Positions 39,001 to 50,415 of a stretch of 64,000 nucleotides of DNA are shown one piece after another. Each line of letters opens with the position of its first letter. The first letter of the stretch is position 1. The notes beneath the pieces were generated by a model that made no database searches, had not been told where the DNA came from, and saw only the letters and a program-made list of their open reading frames with translations. The translations under genes were made by a program, and so were the position numbers. Source of the DNA: Paralithodes platypus (taxonomy: Eukaryota > Arthropoda > Malacostraca > Decapoda > Lithodidae); contig CM064485.1 of assembly GCA_032716605.1 (NCBI GenBank), forward strand, positions 34,786,061 through 34,850,060, written 5' to 3'.

Positions 39001-40313
39001 CACACTCCAATAACCAAATTAGCACCTCAGCTATACCATAGAATGAAGATTGAACAATCTAAGAGAGACGCTCCTATCACAGCTGTCCCAATCCTCCTCG
39101 CAAAGTAGATCCAGTCTCTCTCCCCTAAATACTTCCAGTATAGCCAAAATAGTACCTCTTACTAAGGCTCAGTTATATCACATTATGAAGGTTCCATATA
39201 GCCATGTGCCACAACAGTAATCACCACCTTACCTAGTTCCCGTATCAATTGAGAGCTCAAATAAGTCCATAAAAACTCGAGATCCCTATGGCCTACAGAG
39301 TCCAAAACCGAGCCTATAAACCAAGCTCCAGCCCCCAGTAAAATCAGTTGAAAGATAGACACCAACCAGTGGTTGGTCATCAGAGTTGACCTCGAGCTCT
39401 ATCATTGTTGGTTGCTGAGAATTGAGTTCCAGAGCCGGCAGACTCTGTGGCAGATTTGGATAGAAGGACCTGTCCACGTACTTGAGAAGTTCCTACATAT
39501 GGATCATATGGACGGCCGCGGAACCAGTCGTTAGCCCCCAACATCACGGACGCAAGATAACCAGGACCAGACCAATCAAATACTACCCAAGATTCACTCT
39601 ATCAGTACTACAGTGTTACAGTGCTATTTAGAGACCCACTTATTAATATTTCTATGAAGTGGCTAGATCTTTGCCCCAGTATAATTCATATATAACCATT
39701 CCATTAGGAAGTGCTAAGCGTATCAGTGTTTATTAATTAACAGGCGATATTAACTCTCGTAATCACCCATATATCCAGATATTATTACCTAGAAGTGAAA
39801 CCCTAGTGATATCTAATGTTCGCCCACTGATTTGCGTTCTATATGTTTCTGCTATAAGAATATAAAACTTAGATCAGTACCCCCTGAGGTTACTAGAATT
39901 CCCGTGCTCTAAAATACGCGTGTCTAATCTAGTCTGTGAACTACTAGTTGTGCACCAGAGCTACCAGTAATAAATCTAACAGTGAATATAAATCTATAAG
40001 TAACATTGATGGTCTCCAGTATATAAACTTGTGAATAAAGCCAGTGATCAGAAGATTAATACCTGAACGTTGGAAGTGGGAGACTAGGCTCCATCCAGAT
40101 CCACTTATGCTAGTGTTGTTCAATTCTATCATTTGTCTTGCACGAGTATTCAAAAGTGTGTATATCAATAAACGTGATCGTGTGTCTTGTTACCGTGTGT
40201 TTATTTTGTGTTCTCTATTCCTCATACCTTGTTTTGTGCATGCAGCCTTCTATACCCAGTCAGTTAGAACTCACATTACCCAAGTTAATCCTGTAGAAAA
40301 ACAGGGCATAACA
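33068..40313 (+). repeat. 3' LTR of central element, split by solo LTR
   Basis: Begins TAAAATACCACAGG at 33068 and ends CATAACA at 40313. Removing the nested LTR and one target duplication leaves about 4.03 kb, some 850 bp longer than the LTR of the autonomous element. The extra is in U3 (33068-34200), where a CTCTCAATTCATTTC block and a stretch with TAGGATGACGG/CGTCATTC complementary segments occur. A 15-C run lies at 33704-33718. It is a different LTR subfamily. Confidence 0.9.
34520..37742 (+). repeat. Nested solo LTR with ATAAG duplication
   Basis: The LTR spans 34525-37737 (3213 bp), TAAAATGCC...GGGCATAACA. ATAAG precedes it (34520-34524) and follows it (37738-37742). The host LTR around it reads straight through in the uninterrupted copies (46170-46200), which gives the empty site. 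A solo LTR arises by recombination between the two LTRs of a full element, so a complete copy once sat here. It shares the TAGCGGCAC block (35050-35160) with the central subfamily. Confidence 0.95.
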
Positions 40314-40513
40314 CTTTAAATCCTTTGTTACCAACTAGGAGTATTTAGAAACCTTTAGTTTAGTTACTTCAACCTCTGCAGTTGTCTTTGAGTTAGCTGT
40401 GGGCAGAAAACTAATTTTGGAGAGGTAATTATAAGAGTGAGAGAACTCTATTTCTTATTGCTAATCTGGCAACCTCTGCGTCATAAATGCGTGAAAGGGA
40501 TAATCTACCGGAT

Positions 40514-40573
<60 letters not shown>

Positions 40574-40628
40574 CAGTATACCTTGTTTTATCATTTTCCA
40601 AAGTTATGCCCTTTCCTCCTGGGACACC

Positions 40629-40672
<44 letters not shown>

Positions 40673-40680
40673 CACCTATC
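40314..40680. repeat. Post-LTR flank with (TA)n arrays
   Basis: Unique-looking flank up to 40515, then (TA)n at 40515-40575 and 40632-40670. Between the arrays sits a 55-bp island ending GGGACACCCTGTA, whose complement TACAGGGTGTCCC resembles the ends of many mariner-like elements; with TA on both sides it may be a MITE scrap. No gene. Confidence 0.6.
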
Positions 40681-41012
40681 TACAGAGTTGTAGATAGGTG
40701 GAATAGGCTACCGAGTGGCATGGTAGGATCGAGAACGATAGGGAGCTTTAAGATAAAACTAGATAGGCCTAGGCCCTAGCCATATGGACGAGATGGGTTG
40801 GGTATGAGGGGGGATCTGCCGGTTGTTGACCAATCGGCGCTCTGTAGATCCCCGTAACCTTGTTACGTTTTTGTGGGGTCGGTCCCCAGGGTATTGGTGA
40901 TTTGGGCCTATAATTAGGCCTTGTAATTGGGGTTGGGTGTGACAGGGATCTGCCTGTGTGGGCCGATCGGCTTTCTGCAGACTCCCTTTTTCTTATGTTC
41001 TTATGTTCTTAC
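40668..41012 (+). mobile_element. CR1-like LINE 3' tail
   Basis: Starts with a hairpin (TCCACCTATCTAC and its complement, 6-base loop, 40669-40701). The plus strand encodes a VVDRWNRLP...LD-like C-terminus of a non-LTR retrotransposon RT, then 3' UTR with repeated GGATCTGCC blocks, and ends in tandem TTATGTTC octamers (40993-41012). Tandem short repeats at the 3' end are the mark of CR1-clade LINEs. Heavily truncated at 5', as LINE copies usually are. Confidence 0.7.
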
Positions 41013-41285
41013 AGAGAACACAGGGTGTTGCCATACAGCGGAATATGGAATGCATAGGCTATACGGTAGTTACCGGTACAAGTATTTATGAATAATACAT
41101 TATAAACACATGGGAACAAAAACGGATAGGCAGTACATGGGTTCATTGAAATAATGTAAAATGCATTTAGGTAACTATGTGGTGTGTGTGTGTATCTGTG
41201 TACAAAAGTACCATACAGTAAGTAGCCTACCTGACCAGGTCACCGAGAGATAAATTTCGTTTCAGAAAATATATAGACAAATAAT
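41013..41285. other. AT-rich spacer, no feature seen
   Basis: Between two LINE tails. A short GT run (GTGTGTGTGTG) near 41182. No reading frame, RNA gene or repeat boundary that I can support. Confidence 0.5.
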
Positions 41286-41460
41286 GGTTTGGTAACAGAG
41301 TTGTAGATAGGTGGAATAGGCTACAGAGTGATATAGTGGGATCAAGAACGATAGAGAGTTTTAAGATAAAATTAGATGGGCATATGAACGAGATGGGTTG
41401 GGTGGCAAAGGGATCTACCGTGTGTGGGCCAATCGGCTCTCTGCAGACTCCCGTTTTCTT
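41286..41460 (+). mobile_element. CR1-like LINE 3' tail, readable frame
   Basis: The frame reads NRVVDRWNRLQSDIVGSRT then FKIKLD, the standard C-terminal motif of LINE reverse transcriptases, and then MGWVAKGS and GPIGSLQTPVF, which recur in the neighbouring copies. It is followed by TTATGTGC and a (TA) array instead of the octamer repeat. Confidence 0.75.
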
Positions 41461-41524
41461 ATGTGCATATATATATACATGTATATATATATATATATAT
41501 ATACATATCACAAAGACACGTGAA

Positions 41525-41877
41525 CTACGGTAATAAATGTTTGAATGCCCCCAGCCGGGATCGAACCTCCGACTTTCAGAAATAGTGTCCAAGCTGTTAA
41601 CCCACCATACCACGGCGTGATAAAGTAATCTTAACATTTTCCTATGTAAATTACGAAGGGAAATCCTACTTGGAGAATATAGCCTACCTGTATGGTATCC
41701 TGGAATATGGATCGTACGACTTGTGTATGAATTGAAATACATTCTCCAAGTAGGATTTCCCTTCTCTTTATATAAACCGTACAGGAAAAGGTTAAGATTA
41801 GGCCTACTTTATCAAGCTTGGACATTCGTTCTGAATGTCGGAGGTTCGATCCCGACTTGGGGTATTTAAATAAATAA

Positions 41878-41880
<3 letters not shown>
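41525..41880. mobile_element. Head-to-head tRNA-derived SINE pair (foldback)
   Basis: Two related units point away from each other. Their heads meet at a perfect 21-bp inverted repeat (41658-41678 and 41741-41761, ATTCTCCAAGTAGGATTTCCC). Each carries a pol III B-box, GGTTCGATCCC, on minus at 41557-41567 and on plus at 41843-41853. The minus unit keeps an A-box-like GGTATGGTGGG. (TA)n arrays flank both ends. Such a pair can fold into a hairpin of over 130 bp per side. The parent tRNA is unclear. Confidence 0.7.
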
Positions 41881-41921
<41 letters not shown>

Positions 41922-42280
41922 TGTATATAAGGTAAATATTATTGGTCCTCACCACCTACTAATTAGTGTTCCGGTGTAAATCCCTTAAGTTCCCAGACAC
42001 CCACTTCGCACCATTGTTTGATATAGGACATATATAATTATGGACTAAGATATAATTGGCAGCTAAGATAGAAACAATTAGAACCTAACCACTTGGCCTA
42101 AATACTGCAGCGCATTGGATTTCACTCAGTCTGAGTGACTCGTTTCATAGAAAATAAATACAAATATGACAGTTAATTAATTTGCTTGAAATCTTATATA
42201 GATTAATCTAAACATGTTTTGCTGATTTAACTATAATACAAACTAAATGTATGATTAATAATAATAATAATAATAAATAA
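41880..42280. repeat. (TA)n and AT-rich spacer
   Basis: (TA)n at about 41881-41932, then AT-rich sequence and an (ATA)n run at 42256-42280. No gene or recognised repeat in between. Confidence 0.7.
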
Positions 42281-42840
42281 AATTTGATAGAACGAGATGA
42301 GTTGGGTGTGAAAGGGATCTGCCGTGTGTGGGCCAATCGGCTCTCTGCAGACTCCCATTTCATCTTGGTAGCATATGTAAGGGATCTGCCTTATTTGTAC
42401 AAGTGTGCAAATAAGAGAGAGAGAGAGAGAGAGATTGGCTGTGTAAGGGATCTGCCTCTTGTAACAGAGTCGTAGATATGTGAAATAGGCTACCTAGTGC
42501 TATAGTGGGATCAAGAACAATAGAGAATTTCAAGATAAAATCAGATAGTCATATGGACGAAATGGGTTGGATGTGAAAGGGATCTGCCTTTTGTGGGACA
42601 CTTGTCTCTCTGCAGATTCCCATGTTCATCTTAGTTGCATGTGTAAGGGATCTGCCTCATTTGTACTGGTGTGCAAGTAAACGAGTGACAGAGAGAGACT
42701 GGGTGTGTAAGGGATCTGCTTCTATTCGTTTAGTAACAGAGTTGTAGATATGTGGAATAGGCTACCGAGTCCTATAGTGGGATCAAGAACAATAGAGTTC
42801 AACATAAAATTAGATAGGACGAGATGGGTTGGGTGTGCAA
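42280..42840 (+). mobile_element. LINE-tail tandem array
   Basis: Partial LINE 3' tails repeated head to tail. A TAAGGGATCTGCC landmark recurs at 42378 and 42644 (period 266 bp), each followed by a GAGA-rich stretch and by a new WNRLP-type C-terminus (near 42480 and 42750). The array looks like template switching or unequal crossover of a LINE tail rather than independent insertions. Confidence 0.65.
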
Positions 42841-43990
42841 GGCTGCCTCGGGTGTGTCTGGCCACCATTTTGGATATCATGCCAAAAGCTGCCCAATACA
42901 AAAATGCACCTTGTGTCAAAGTTTGGTCCCGATCCGACAAGCAGTTCCGGAGTTATTGCGTAAAAACCGGACTATATATATTTTAATGGAAGCGTGCAAT
43001 ACTTCTTGAACTCCTGATAACGTTGCTTACTGTTTGAGGGAGGAGGAAAGGTAAGTCACACCACACCAAAAATTGTCAAAACTTTGAAGGTCTAGAACTT
43101 TGTTATTAAACAAAGCATTTGGCAAAGGGAGGAATTGTTAAAAACCTTAGCCAATACTCTGCTATTCACCAAAAATAAATTTGAATTATCATTGTTATTT
43201 GGTAGGGTAGGTATGTATAGGTAGGTTGGCTAAATAATTGGTGGAATTCGTAGGGACTCGAACTGTTTTGAGAGAGTTAAATACAAAAAAATAATAGATC
43301 TGAATAATAAATCGACTATGTTATTAAGCAAAACTGGGGGATGTGTGGAAGCCTGTAGGCTGGAGACGGTAAACTTTGTGTGGGTAGCGAATACGGGTTT
43401 AAAGTAATTTAAGAATAGACAGTTTTCAATGCTGTGGCCAAACTATTCCACCCATTTATATTCTTTTGGTATCAAAACGTTCGGAATTGCGAGCCTCACC
43501 CAACTACGCAAACATGGTATTGATCATCGGCGCAGTTTTCAAGACGTGGAATTTTAAGTGGAATTCGAGTTTTTTCAAGATTGCCGGAAAAAAACCCACG
43601 TGCAAAAGCAAAACCTTCTCTATAACATTTGCGGAGCACTAGTAGTGGAGTCCATACGGTATGCCAAAGCCCAATAATTTCCTATGAGTGGGAGAGACGG
43701 TATTTAGGCGTCAAATTTTTCGGGAAATCGGCTGCCATGGACCTGTTTGGTCGCCATGCCGGATGTTTAGCATATCAAAAGTTGCCCAATACAAAAACGC
43801 ACCTCTTGTGAAAGTTTGATCCCGATGCAAAAAGCAGTTCTAGAGTTATTGCGTAAAAACCGGCGTGTAAGAATAATTTGGATGAATAAGTGGGTTTAAT
43901 TATTACAATAGGGGTTCCCCGTAGGGGTCGAACCCCTAATAATAATAATAATGAAAAGGTTAAGTTGATCAACTTCTATTAGCCTACCCA
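42840..43990. repeat. Two 130-bp related repeats and spacer
   Basis: A 130-bp segment (TTGCCCAATACAAAAA...GTTATTGCGTAAAAACCGG) occurs at about 42855-42985 and again, same direction, at 43735-43865, about 890 bp apart. The second is followed by GGGGTTCCCC, GGGGTCGAACCCC and (AAT)n at 43912-43953. The stretch between has no supported gene. Confidence 0.6.
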
Positions 43991-44660
43991 TCTCTGAACA
44001 AGTAAACTACAGATCAGGTTTTATTCTGAATATTTACACCACTGGGAAGTACGTGTTCACCATTCTTGGCAATAATTGGCAATAATGGCTTAATCGCAGA
44101 GCAATTCACACAATAACAGTTTTAAACGAAACCTCTAATGTTCCTATGTTCGTAATTTTCTTTGTCTACTGTATTAAATTTCCCAGTTCACTTACACATA
44201 TACTACTGTACTGTATAAGTATATATTCATTCAATTTCTATCATTTACGTTTTCTTAAGTTTCAATTAAATTCGAACTCGGCTTCATTAACTTTTGATTC
44301 ACTGCCTCTCTTCTACATAGATACGTCGGTACTTAGAAATATAGTTAGATGAAGTGCTATGATGACACTTAATTATTGTTGACATTAACAATATATAAAT
44401 CACCAGTACACCTACACTGTAAACAAATCACCATAAAATATACACTAAAAGACCGTAAAATACCGCTACCGGTACCGAAAACAGTAGGCCTATTAAATAT
44501 TAAGTAATATGTTTAGCTGTGGTCTACCATCAGAATACAACACTGAGACCGTAAATTGTATAACTATAGTCTGTTGTATTTCAGCTGAAGGTAAATTAAG
44601 CTGCATTTTGTGTTACCACCACTGATAAGCCATTGGGCTTTTGGCAGAAAATGCCAAAAA
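43990..44660. other. AT-rich interval, no gene seen
   Basis: Low-GC sequence with short TACCGG-type clusters near 44462-44475. Mirror is about 16420-17200. No frame above background and no repeat match within the window apart from the mirror. Confidence 0.5.
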
Positions 44661-45315
44661 TTATCAGTGATATCCGAGACAGTATTCTCATCGCCCAGCA
44701 TATTACTGCTTCATATTCATCAGCCAACTTAAAATAGCCCTATATAATATCTAATTATCACTAGAACAATACACTATGCCATGTAGGAAGTCTTCTGGAG
44801 AAATAGGGCAAATTTAGAAAACAATGCAAGATAAACTAAAACACAAATGTATGCTAGAATAGCATTGACAAGTCGCTAGATAGTCACCAGACACTAAAAA
44901 CTTGTATGTCACTAGAAAACATATGTTGAAGTATCTAGAATATTCTTTAGCAATCGCAACCTCTCTACAATTCCTTAAAATAAGGAAACTAACTTGAATA
45001 TCGCTAGAATTCATCACATCTTGATGTCGCTAGATGGAAGTGATGGAAGTGATTCGCTGGATCTAGCGGTAGCAGCTACATTGGCAACATCGTACCAAGA
45101 ACCTTCATTCCGTTATAATGAACAAGATCAGATTTCGAAACTATTACAATTATTTCAAAGTTCAGAGATCATCAGATCAGTTTGGAAGTCGATGTACACA
45201 ATTTCAGTTCCATTAGTTTAAAAAAACATTCACATAATATGCTACTTAGAGAGTTTAATACAGAAGCATTCCTCTCCTGGCATCGTATAAGCGAACACAA
45301 GCTGTTTTTTGTTTT
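44660..45315 (-). repeat. Dispersed repeat, right-arm copy
   Basis: Reverse complement of 15755-16420 and of 62128-63235. The TTAA at 45255-45258 is the uninterrupted counterpart of the MITE insertion at 62181-62667. A plus-strand open frame (44994-45221) lies within; the same frame stays open in the diverged 62.7-kb copy, but most codon differences change the amino acid, so I do not call it a gene. Confidence 0.8.
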
Positions 45316-45690
45316 TGTTTTTTTAAAGAACGTCAACAAACGTTTCGTATATATGTACCGGCTGCATGGTAGTGTTCGTCACCTACAATATTCCGCCACT
45401 CATACTCAGAATTATTGAAATGTTAACCTAAGCAACTATTTATTACTCTAATGTTACAAAGAGAAATGTTTTGTATAATTCCACCTCATATAATTATGAT
45501 GTCACAAACCATCTTCAATTGTATATATTCTAAGTTATTGCCGATATGTCTAGTTGTCGATCATTGCAGTTATTGAAATACCTCATAATATTTATTATAT
45601 TACGATGTTTCATTTGTATTATATTCTTTGTTTTACTTTGTAGTGGTAATTTTGTAATATATATTTACATTCATGTTCAACAATAATAAG
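45316..45690. other. Flank upstream of Gypsy element
   Basis: AT-rich unique-looking sequence ending ATAATAAG just before the CAAAT target duplication. No gene. It is the pre-insertion host sequence, continued at 59651. Confidence 0.7.
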
Positions 45691-45695
45691 CAAAT
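45691..45695. repeat. Target-site duplication CAAAT, 5' side
   Basis: Matches 59646-59650 after the 3' LTR. A 5-bp duplication fits Ty3/Gypsy integrases. Confidence 0.9.
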
Positions 45696-48600
45696 TAAAA
45701 TGCCCCAGAACGAGAAGCCCACCACGGAAGCCACGAGCGAACACCACCAGGAAACGGGAACAGAAACACCCGAAGGAAAGGCCCACAGAACGAAAGGACC
45801 AGGTGACCAAGCCAACCAGTTAAGACAGGCCGAAGGCCGCAGGGCTAAGCAGCTCCAAACCACACCTGCCTATCCCTTTTAACCACTGACCCTTCCCCCA
45901 CCTCGCGTATACACTACCCCTCGTGTCCTACACCTCTACCTACATGATGATGAACATGAATACACCTTAATTTAATACACCCATGCCCTGTCCCTAGGTT
46001 GAGCCAATGCCAACCAGTTCAGACAGGCCTAAATCTATGTATGTTTTTCCATCCAAGAAGTAATATGTTAACCCCCTGTCTTGCCAGACTAAGTTTCTGA
46101 AGACCAACCGCCTCCATAAATCTATGTATGTTCTTCCATCCGAGAAGTAATCTGTTAAAACCCCATGTCATAATTGATAAGAAACTATGATACCCACGGA
46201 TACACCAGTGTATGTATAACCATATTTCCTGTAAGACCTAGACAGAAATGACTGCAGATGTTAGCCACCATGCAGTACCTCTAATTCTTACCCCAACCAG
46301 AGATTGTATACACCACCCTCTGTTACCATTGTCTCGACGCCTTTCCACCACGAAACAATACCGAAGCTACCCCTACGAACTGCCGCTTTCTTTGATATAT
46401 ATGTCATAGAAAACGCAGTTCCCAGGAACAACTAGAATCAGCAAGAAATAGTGTCAGAGTAACAGTGTCCATAACCATCGTATTGACGAGTAATAATTAC
46501 ACCATGTTTTTCTCTACTTTTATCCACAGTCAAGCACACACCTACAGTTAACCTCCTCTTCCCCACAGTCCACATGATTGTTCATTTCCAAACTCATATA
46601 CCACCACTTACTGCTCATCCCCGGTAGCGTTTGGCTAACGTACCTTCCCTGTCATTACCCCCCAAGGCTACGATACCCACTGTAGCCTAATGCCACCCCT
46701 ACGCCCAGAGTCCTTAGGGTCAAACTCCCACGTAACCCCCTTAACCCTCTCCCTCTCGTTAACCCCCCCACGCTCCTCAACTCCCTTCCGACCTAGCCTC
46801 TCCAGCATACCCCCTGAATATCCTTAACTTTTCCGTTACTAACATTCTCAAACCTTTTGTATATATACTCCTATCCAGCCTACCTTCCCCCAGTAGAAAG
46901 GAACACCATTAGAACTTTACTAACCCTTTGCATGCCATCTATTCCCTCACAACCCATTCACAACCCTGTACCAAATGATCGTCCGTGCGAGGCTAGCCGC
47001 CTCACCAGTGACTAACTTCTATTGCCATACTTCCAGATCAATGTGGCAGAGTTAGCACCAGTCTCCACCATATCCAACCACCCATGCAATTAACAACCCA
47101 ACCAAGAAAACCAGCTGATCAAGGCACCTTCGGTTTTGGTATTACTAACACCCACATCTGTCTCATAAACAGAGGGTTATTACAAACCCTTGTAATATGG
47201 CAAGCCCCCAGCCACAGCCGCCCCGACAACCATCACAGAGAGGGGGCACGCTCCTACCCCTTTCACCCACCCGAGGAGGGAAACCCCGACCCCTGCGGAG
47301 GTATACTTGACCCCTGTTTTGACTTCCGGGTCATTGCCAGGTAGCCCAGGAATTCTTCCTATCACTGAACTAACCATGTATAACTAACACCCTGACTAAC
47401 CTCTATTAACCCACAATAACCCATTAACCTTTCTTGCACACTCCAATAACCAAATTAGCACCTCAGCTATACCATAGAATGAAGACTGAGCAATCTAAGA
47501 GAGACGCCCCTATCACAGCTATCCCACACCTCCTCGCAAAGTAGATCCAGTCTCTCTCCCCTGAATACTTCCAATATAGCCAAAATAGTACCTCTTACTA
47601 AGGTTCAGTTATATCACATTATGAAGGCTCCATACCGCCATGTGCCACAACAGTAATCACCCCCTTACCTAGTTCCCATATCCATTGAGAGCTCAATAAG
47701 TCCATCAAAACTCGAGATCCCTATGGCCTACAGGGTCCAAAACCGCCCCTATAAATCAAGCTCCAGCCCCCCAGTAAAATCAGTTGAAAGATAGAAACCA
47801 ACCAGTGGCTGGCCCCTTAAGTTGACCTCTAGCTCTGCCCTTGTGTTGTTCCTGAGAATTGAGTTCCAGAGCCGGCAGACTCCGTGGCAGATTGAGATAG
47901 AAGCATCTGTCCACGTAAAAAACATCTACGTGCACCTTATAACCTTCACATAAACCAGTGGGGATATAAGAGTGTAGCCAGCAACGATCGCCAAGAGATC
48001 CGTCTTGAGAACTTCTACATATTGACCATCTGGACGGCTGCGGAACCAGTCGCTAGCCCCCAACCTCACGGACGCAAGATAACCAGGACCAGACCAATCA
48101 AATACGACCCAAGATTCACTCTATCAGTACTACAGTGTTACAGTGCTAGGTAGAGATTCACTTATTAATATTTCTACGAAGTGGCTATATCTTTGTCCCA
48201 GTGTAATTCATATATGACCATCCCATTAGGAAGTGCTAAGCGTATCAGTGTTTATTAATTAACAGGCGATATTAACTCTCGTAATTACTCATATATCCAG
48301 ATATTAATACATAACCGTGAAACCCTAGTGATATCTGATGTTCGCCCACTGATTTGCGTTCTATGTGTTTCTGATACAAGAATATAAAACTTAGATCAGT
48401 ACCCCCTCAGGTTACTAGAATTCCCGTGCTCTAAAATATGCGTGTCTAATCTAGTCTATGAATTACTCCTTGTGCACCAGAGCTACTAGTGATAAATCTA
48501 ACATTGAATATGAATCTATAAGTAATATTTATGGTCTCCAATATATAAACTTGTGAATAAAGCCAGTGATCAGAAGATTAATATCTGAACGTTGGAAGAG

Positions 48601-48879
48601 GGAGACTAGGCTCCATCCAGATCCACTTAATGCTAGTTTGTTTAACTTCTATCAATTGTCTTGTACGAATATTCATACCTTCTTATGCGTCAGATTAATC
48701 ATCATCAAACAACATATAGAAGTGTGTCCCAAAATAAAAGTAATCGTGTGTCGTGTTACCGTGTGTTTATTTTGTGTTCTCTATTCCTCATACCTTGTTT
48801 TGTGCATCCAGCCTTCTATACCCAGTCAGTTAGAACTCACATTACCCAAGTTAATCCTGTAGAAAAACAGGGCATAACA
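45696..48879 (+). repeat. 5' LTR of right-arm Gypsy element
   Basis: 3184 bp, TAAAATGCCCC...GGGCATAACA. This is several times the usual length of animal Gypsy LTRs. A 41-bp block (AAATCTATGTATGTT...) is repeated at 46031 and 46118 (87-bp spacing) and could be a transcription-control element. TATA-like motifs are at 47749 (TATAAAT) and 47962 (GATATAAGAG). AATAAA lies at 48555. The first ATG, at LTR base 5, opens a 60-codon frame. It differs from the 3' LTR by only scattered changes, so insertion was recent. Confidence 0.95.
45700..45882 (+). CDS. Small charged open frame at start of U3
   Basis: 60 codons from the first ATG of the LTR (MPQNEKPTTE...) to TAA, rich in Glu, Lys, Gln, Arg and Thr. 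The nested solo LTR (34529-34699) encodes a related frame of the same start and stop, with a 4-codon in-frame deletion. In the 3' LTR the frame lies directly downstream, in phase, of the pol tail and is separated from it by one TGA, although the ATG there is ATA. No known family. Roughly 14 amino-acid-changing against 6 silent differences between the two LTRs, so selection on protein is weak or absent. Confidence 0.35.
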   Translation: MPQNEKPTTEATSEHHQETGTETPEGKAHRTKGPGDQANQLRQAEGRRAKQLQTTPAYPF

Positions 48880-48880
48880 T

Positions 48881-48892
48881 TGGCGGCAGCGG
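48881..48892 (+). other. Primer binding site (right)
   Basis: TGGCGGCAGCGG, one T after the LTR end. Complementary to a tRNA 3' end of the form ...CCGCTGCCGCCA. The upstream frame from the LTR reads straight through it into gag. Confidence 0.85.
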
Positions 48893-48960
48893 TTGTTCTT
48901 GATTCGGATAAAAGGTTGCATTACATTGCAAGTTTGGAACAGCCAGAACACGATAACATC

Positions 48961-49922
48961 ATGGTGCACCGTTCTCACATCCCCATCCCACATTATGATG
49001 GGGAAACTTACGAGATCGAAACGTTCATGGACATAGTGACCTAGTTTATACCACGGACGCAAAAAAGATAGCCGTGACATTAACGCACCTGGGAAAAGCC
49101 GTTTCCCTGGTTGCCTACCAAGTGCACCCTGCTCTCACATGGAACGAATTTCGCCCAATAGTGATAGAAGCCATTAAGCCTTCGTTGGGCGTTTTCGTGG
49201 CCCACACCCGTATCCAAGACACTAAATTCGAAGGCGATCTAGATGCCACAGTGAATAAGATCGCCCAACATATAAAAGTGTCTTTCCCCACATTGACCAG
49301 AATCCAGCAAGAGCAGCAGATTCTGGTCAACCTTGTATCAATATTGCCCTCAGCAGTAAAAGATCATTTCCGTGTGCACGATTTCGTCGGATATAAAAAA
49401 GATCTCATCACGATCCGACGTATTTTGGCCGTGCGCACAGAAACACCCACCCAAATCGCTGTAATAAAGAGATTTCCCACGCACCCGCAGCACCTCGACC
49501 ACCAAAACCCCAAGGCCCAAACCTTCAACTCCAAGAATGCCTACCCATCCTCATCCTTCCACAACAGACCGACCTACCCTTCCGGCAAGCCCCAACCCAG
49601 TAGGCCCCGGTTCCAACCTACTCAGCCACGCAGAATCTTCAACCGGAACAAAACCTACAACACCTACCAAAGTAAAAACCCTACATTAGTAATTATCAAC
49701 CCCTATGATTTCCCTGCCTGTAGTGCTCAGTGTGCCCTCCATCAAATTCGTGACTCTGCCAAATCTCGCCCCTTTACTCCTCGCATTTCTGTAAATGAAG
49801 AGGAGTTGGGACAAGAGGAAGAAATGGAGGAAATGCACACCGGAGAAATAGCCCCTATCATGACCTCAGACGATACCGAGGAAACCCTGGAGGAGGTAGA
49901 TACCGACTTCCAGGATTTTTAA
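48961..49922 (+). pseudogene. gag, frameshifted (right)
   Basis: ATG at 48961 begins MVHRSHIPIPHYDGE; the frame is lost after about 27 codons. The rest, 49074-49922 (282 residues), is open to the TAA. Order: capsid-like region (residues 1-130), Arg/Pro/Asn-rich segment with RRIFNRNK (150-205), a lone CSAQC cysteine pair, and a very acidic C-terminus (EEELGQEEEMEEM). No CCHC knuckle, so RNA binding would rest on the Arg-rich part. The TTTTT run ahead of the TAA is a possible -1 slip site into protease. Confidence 0.85.
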
Positions 49923-49939
49923 AGTACCCCCCGCCCACG

Positions 49940-50415
49940 ATGGCCTCGGCGGGGGACGCCATAACTGACCGCACTGCCCCCATTTACTACATGGCCAAAA
50001 TCAAGGACATTCCTGTCCGCTTGTTAATCGACACGGGAGCTGCCAAGTCATGCTTGTTCAAGTCTTATTATGATCAACACCACCGACTATTTGGCCCCTT
50101 GTTACCTACCAAATCAGAACTAATCTCAGCTGCTGATACCTACTTAAATCTCCTAGGAGACACTTTGCCCCTGTCAGTAACTACTCCTGCCCCCATGCTC
50201 GTTGTTATCACCCGTTCACCGTATTTTCCTCCCACTGTAAACATTACGATGGTTTCCTTGGACTTGACCTCCTTCAAAAACTCCAGGCCCAGGTTGACTG
50301 CGGCCAGAGGCTGATCTCATTAAAAAAAAAATCCAACCCAAAGCCTCTGACAAACCAATCACGCAGAAACCTATTCACAAAAAGAAAAAACACCTCCCCC
50401 CTCAACAAACTCTGA
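49940..50415 (+). pseudogene. Aspartic protease, frameshifted (right)
   Basis: Same start and LLIDTGAAKS active-site motif as the left copy. One C is missing from a C run near 50194, so after VTTPAPM the 375-nt frame ends without the GLGLD-type second motif in phase. The sequence of that motif is still present in another frame. Frame is -1 relative to gag, with an open stretch upstream of the ATG. Confidence 0.88.

Noticed and set aside
42280..42840. CRISPR-like array
   Set aside because: Period of 266 bp, units are LINE tails with coding similarity, and the genome context is animal.
44994..45221. 75-residue open frame that stays open in the diverged copy at about 62710-62930
   Set aside because: Comparing the two copies, about five of six differing codons change the amino acid, so there is no sign of protein selection. 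No domain is recognisable.
47084..47344. Frames of 60-120 residues inside LTRs
   Set aside because: They lie on either strand of U3/R, vary in length between LTR copies and have no family. Only the U3-start frame has consistent start, stop and phase.
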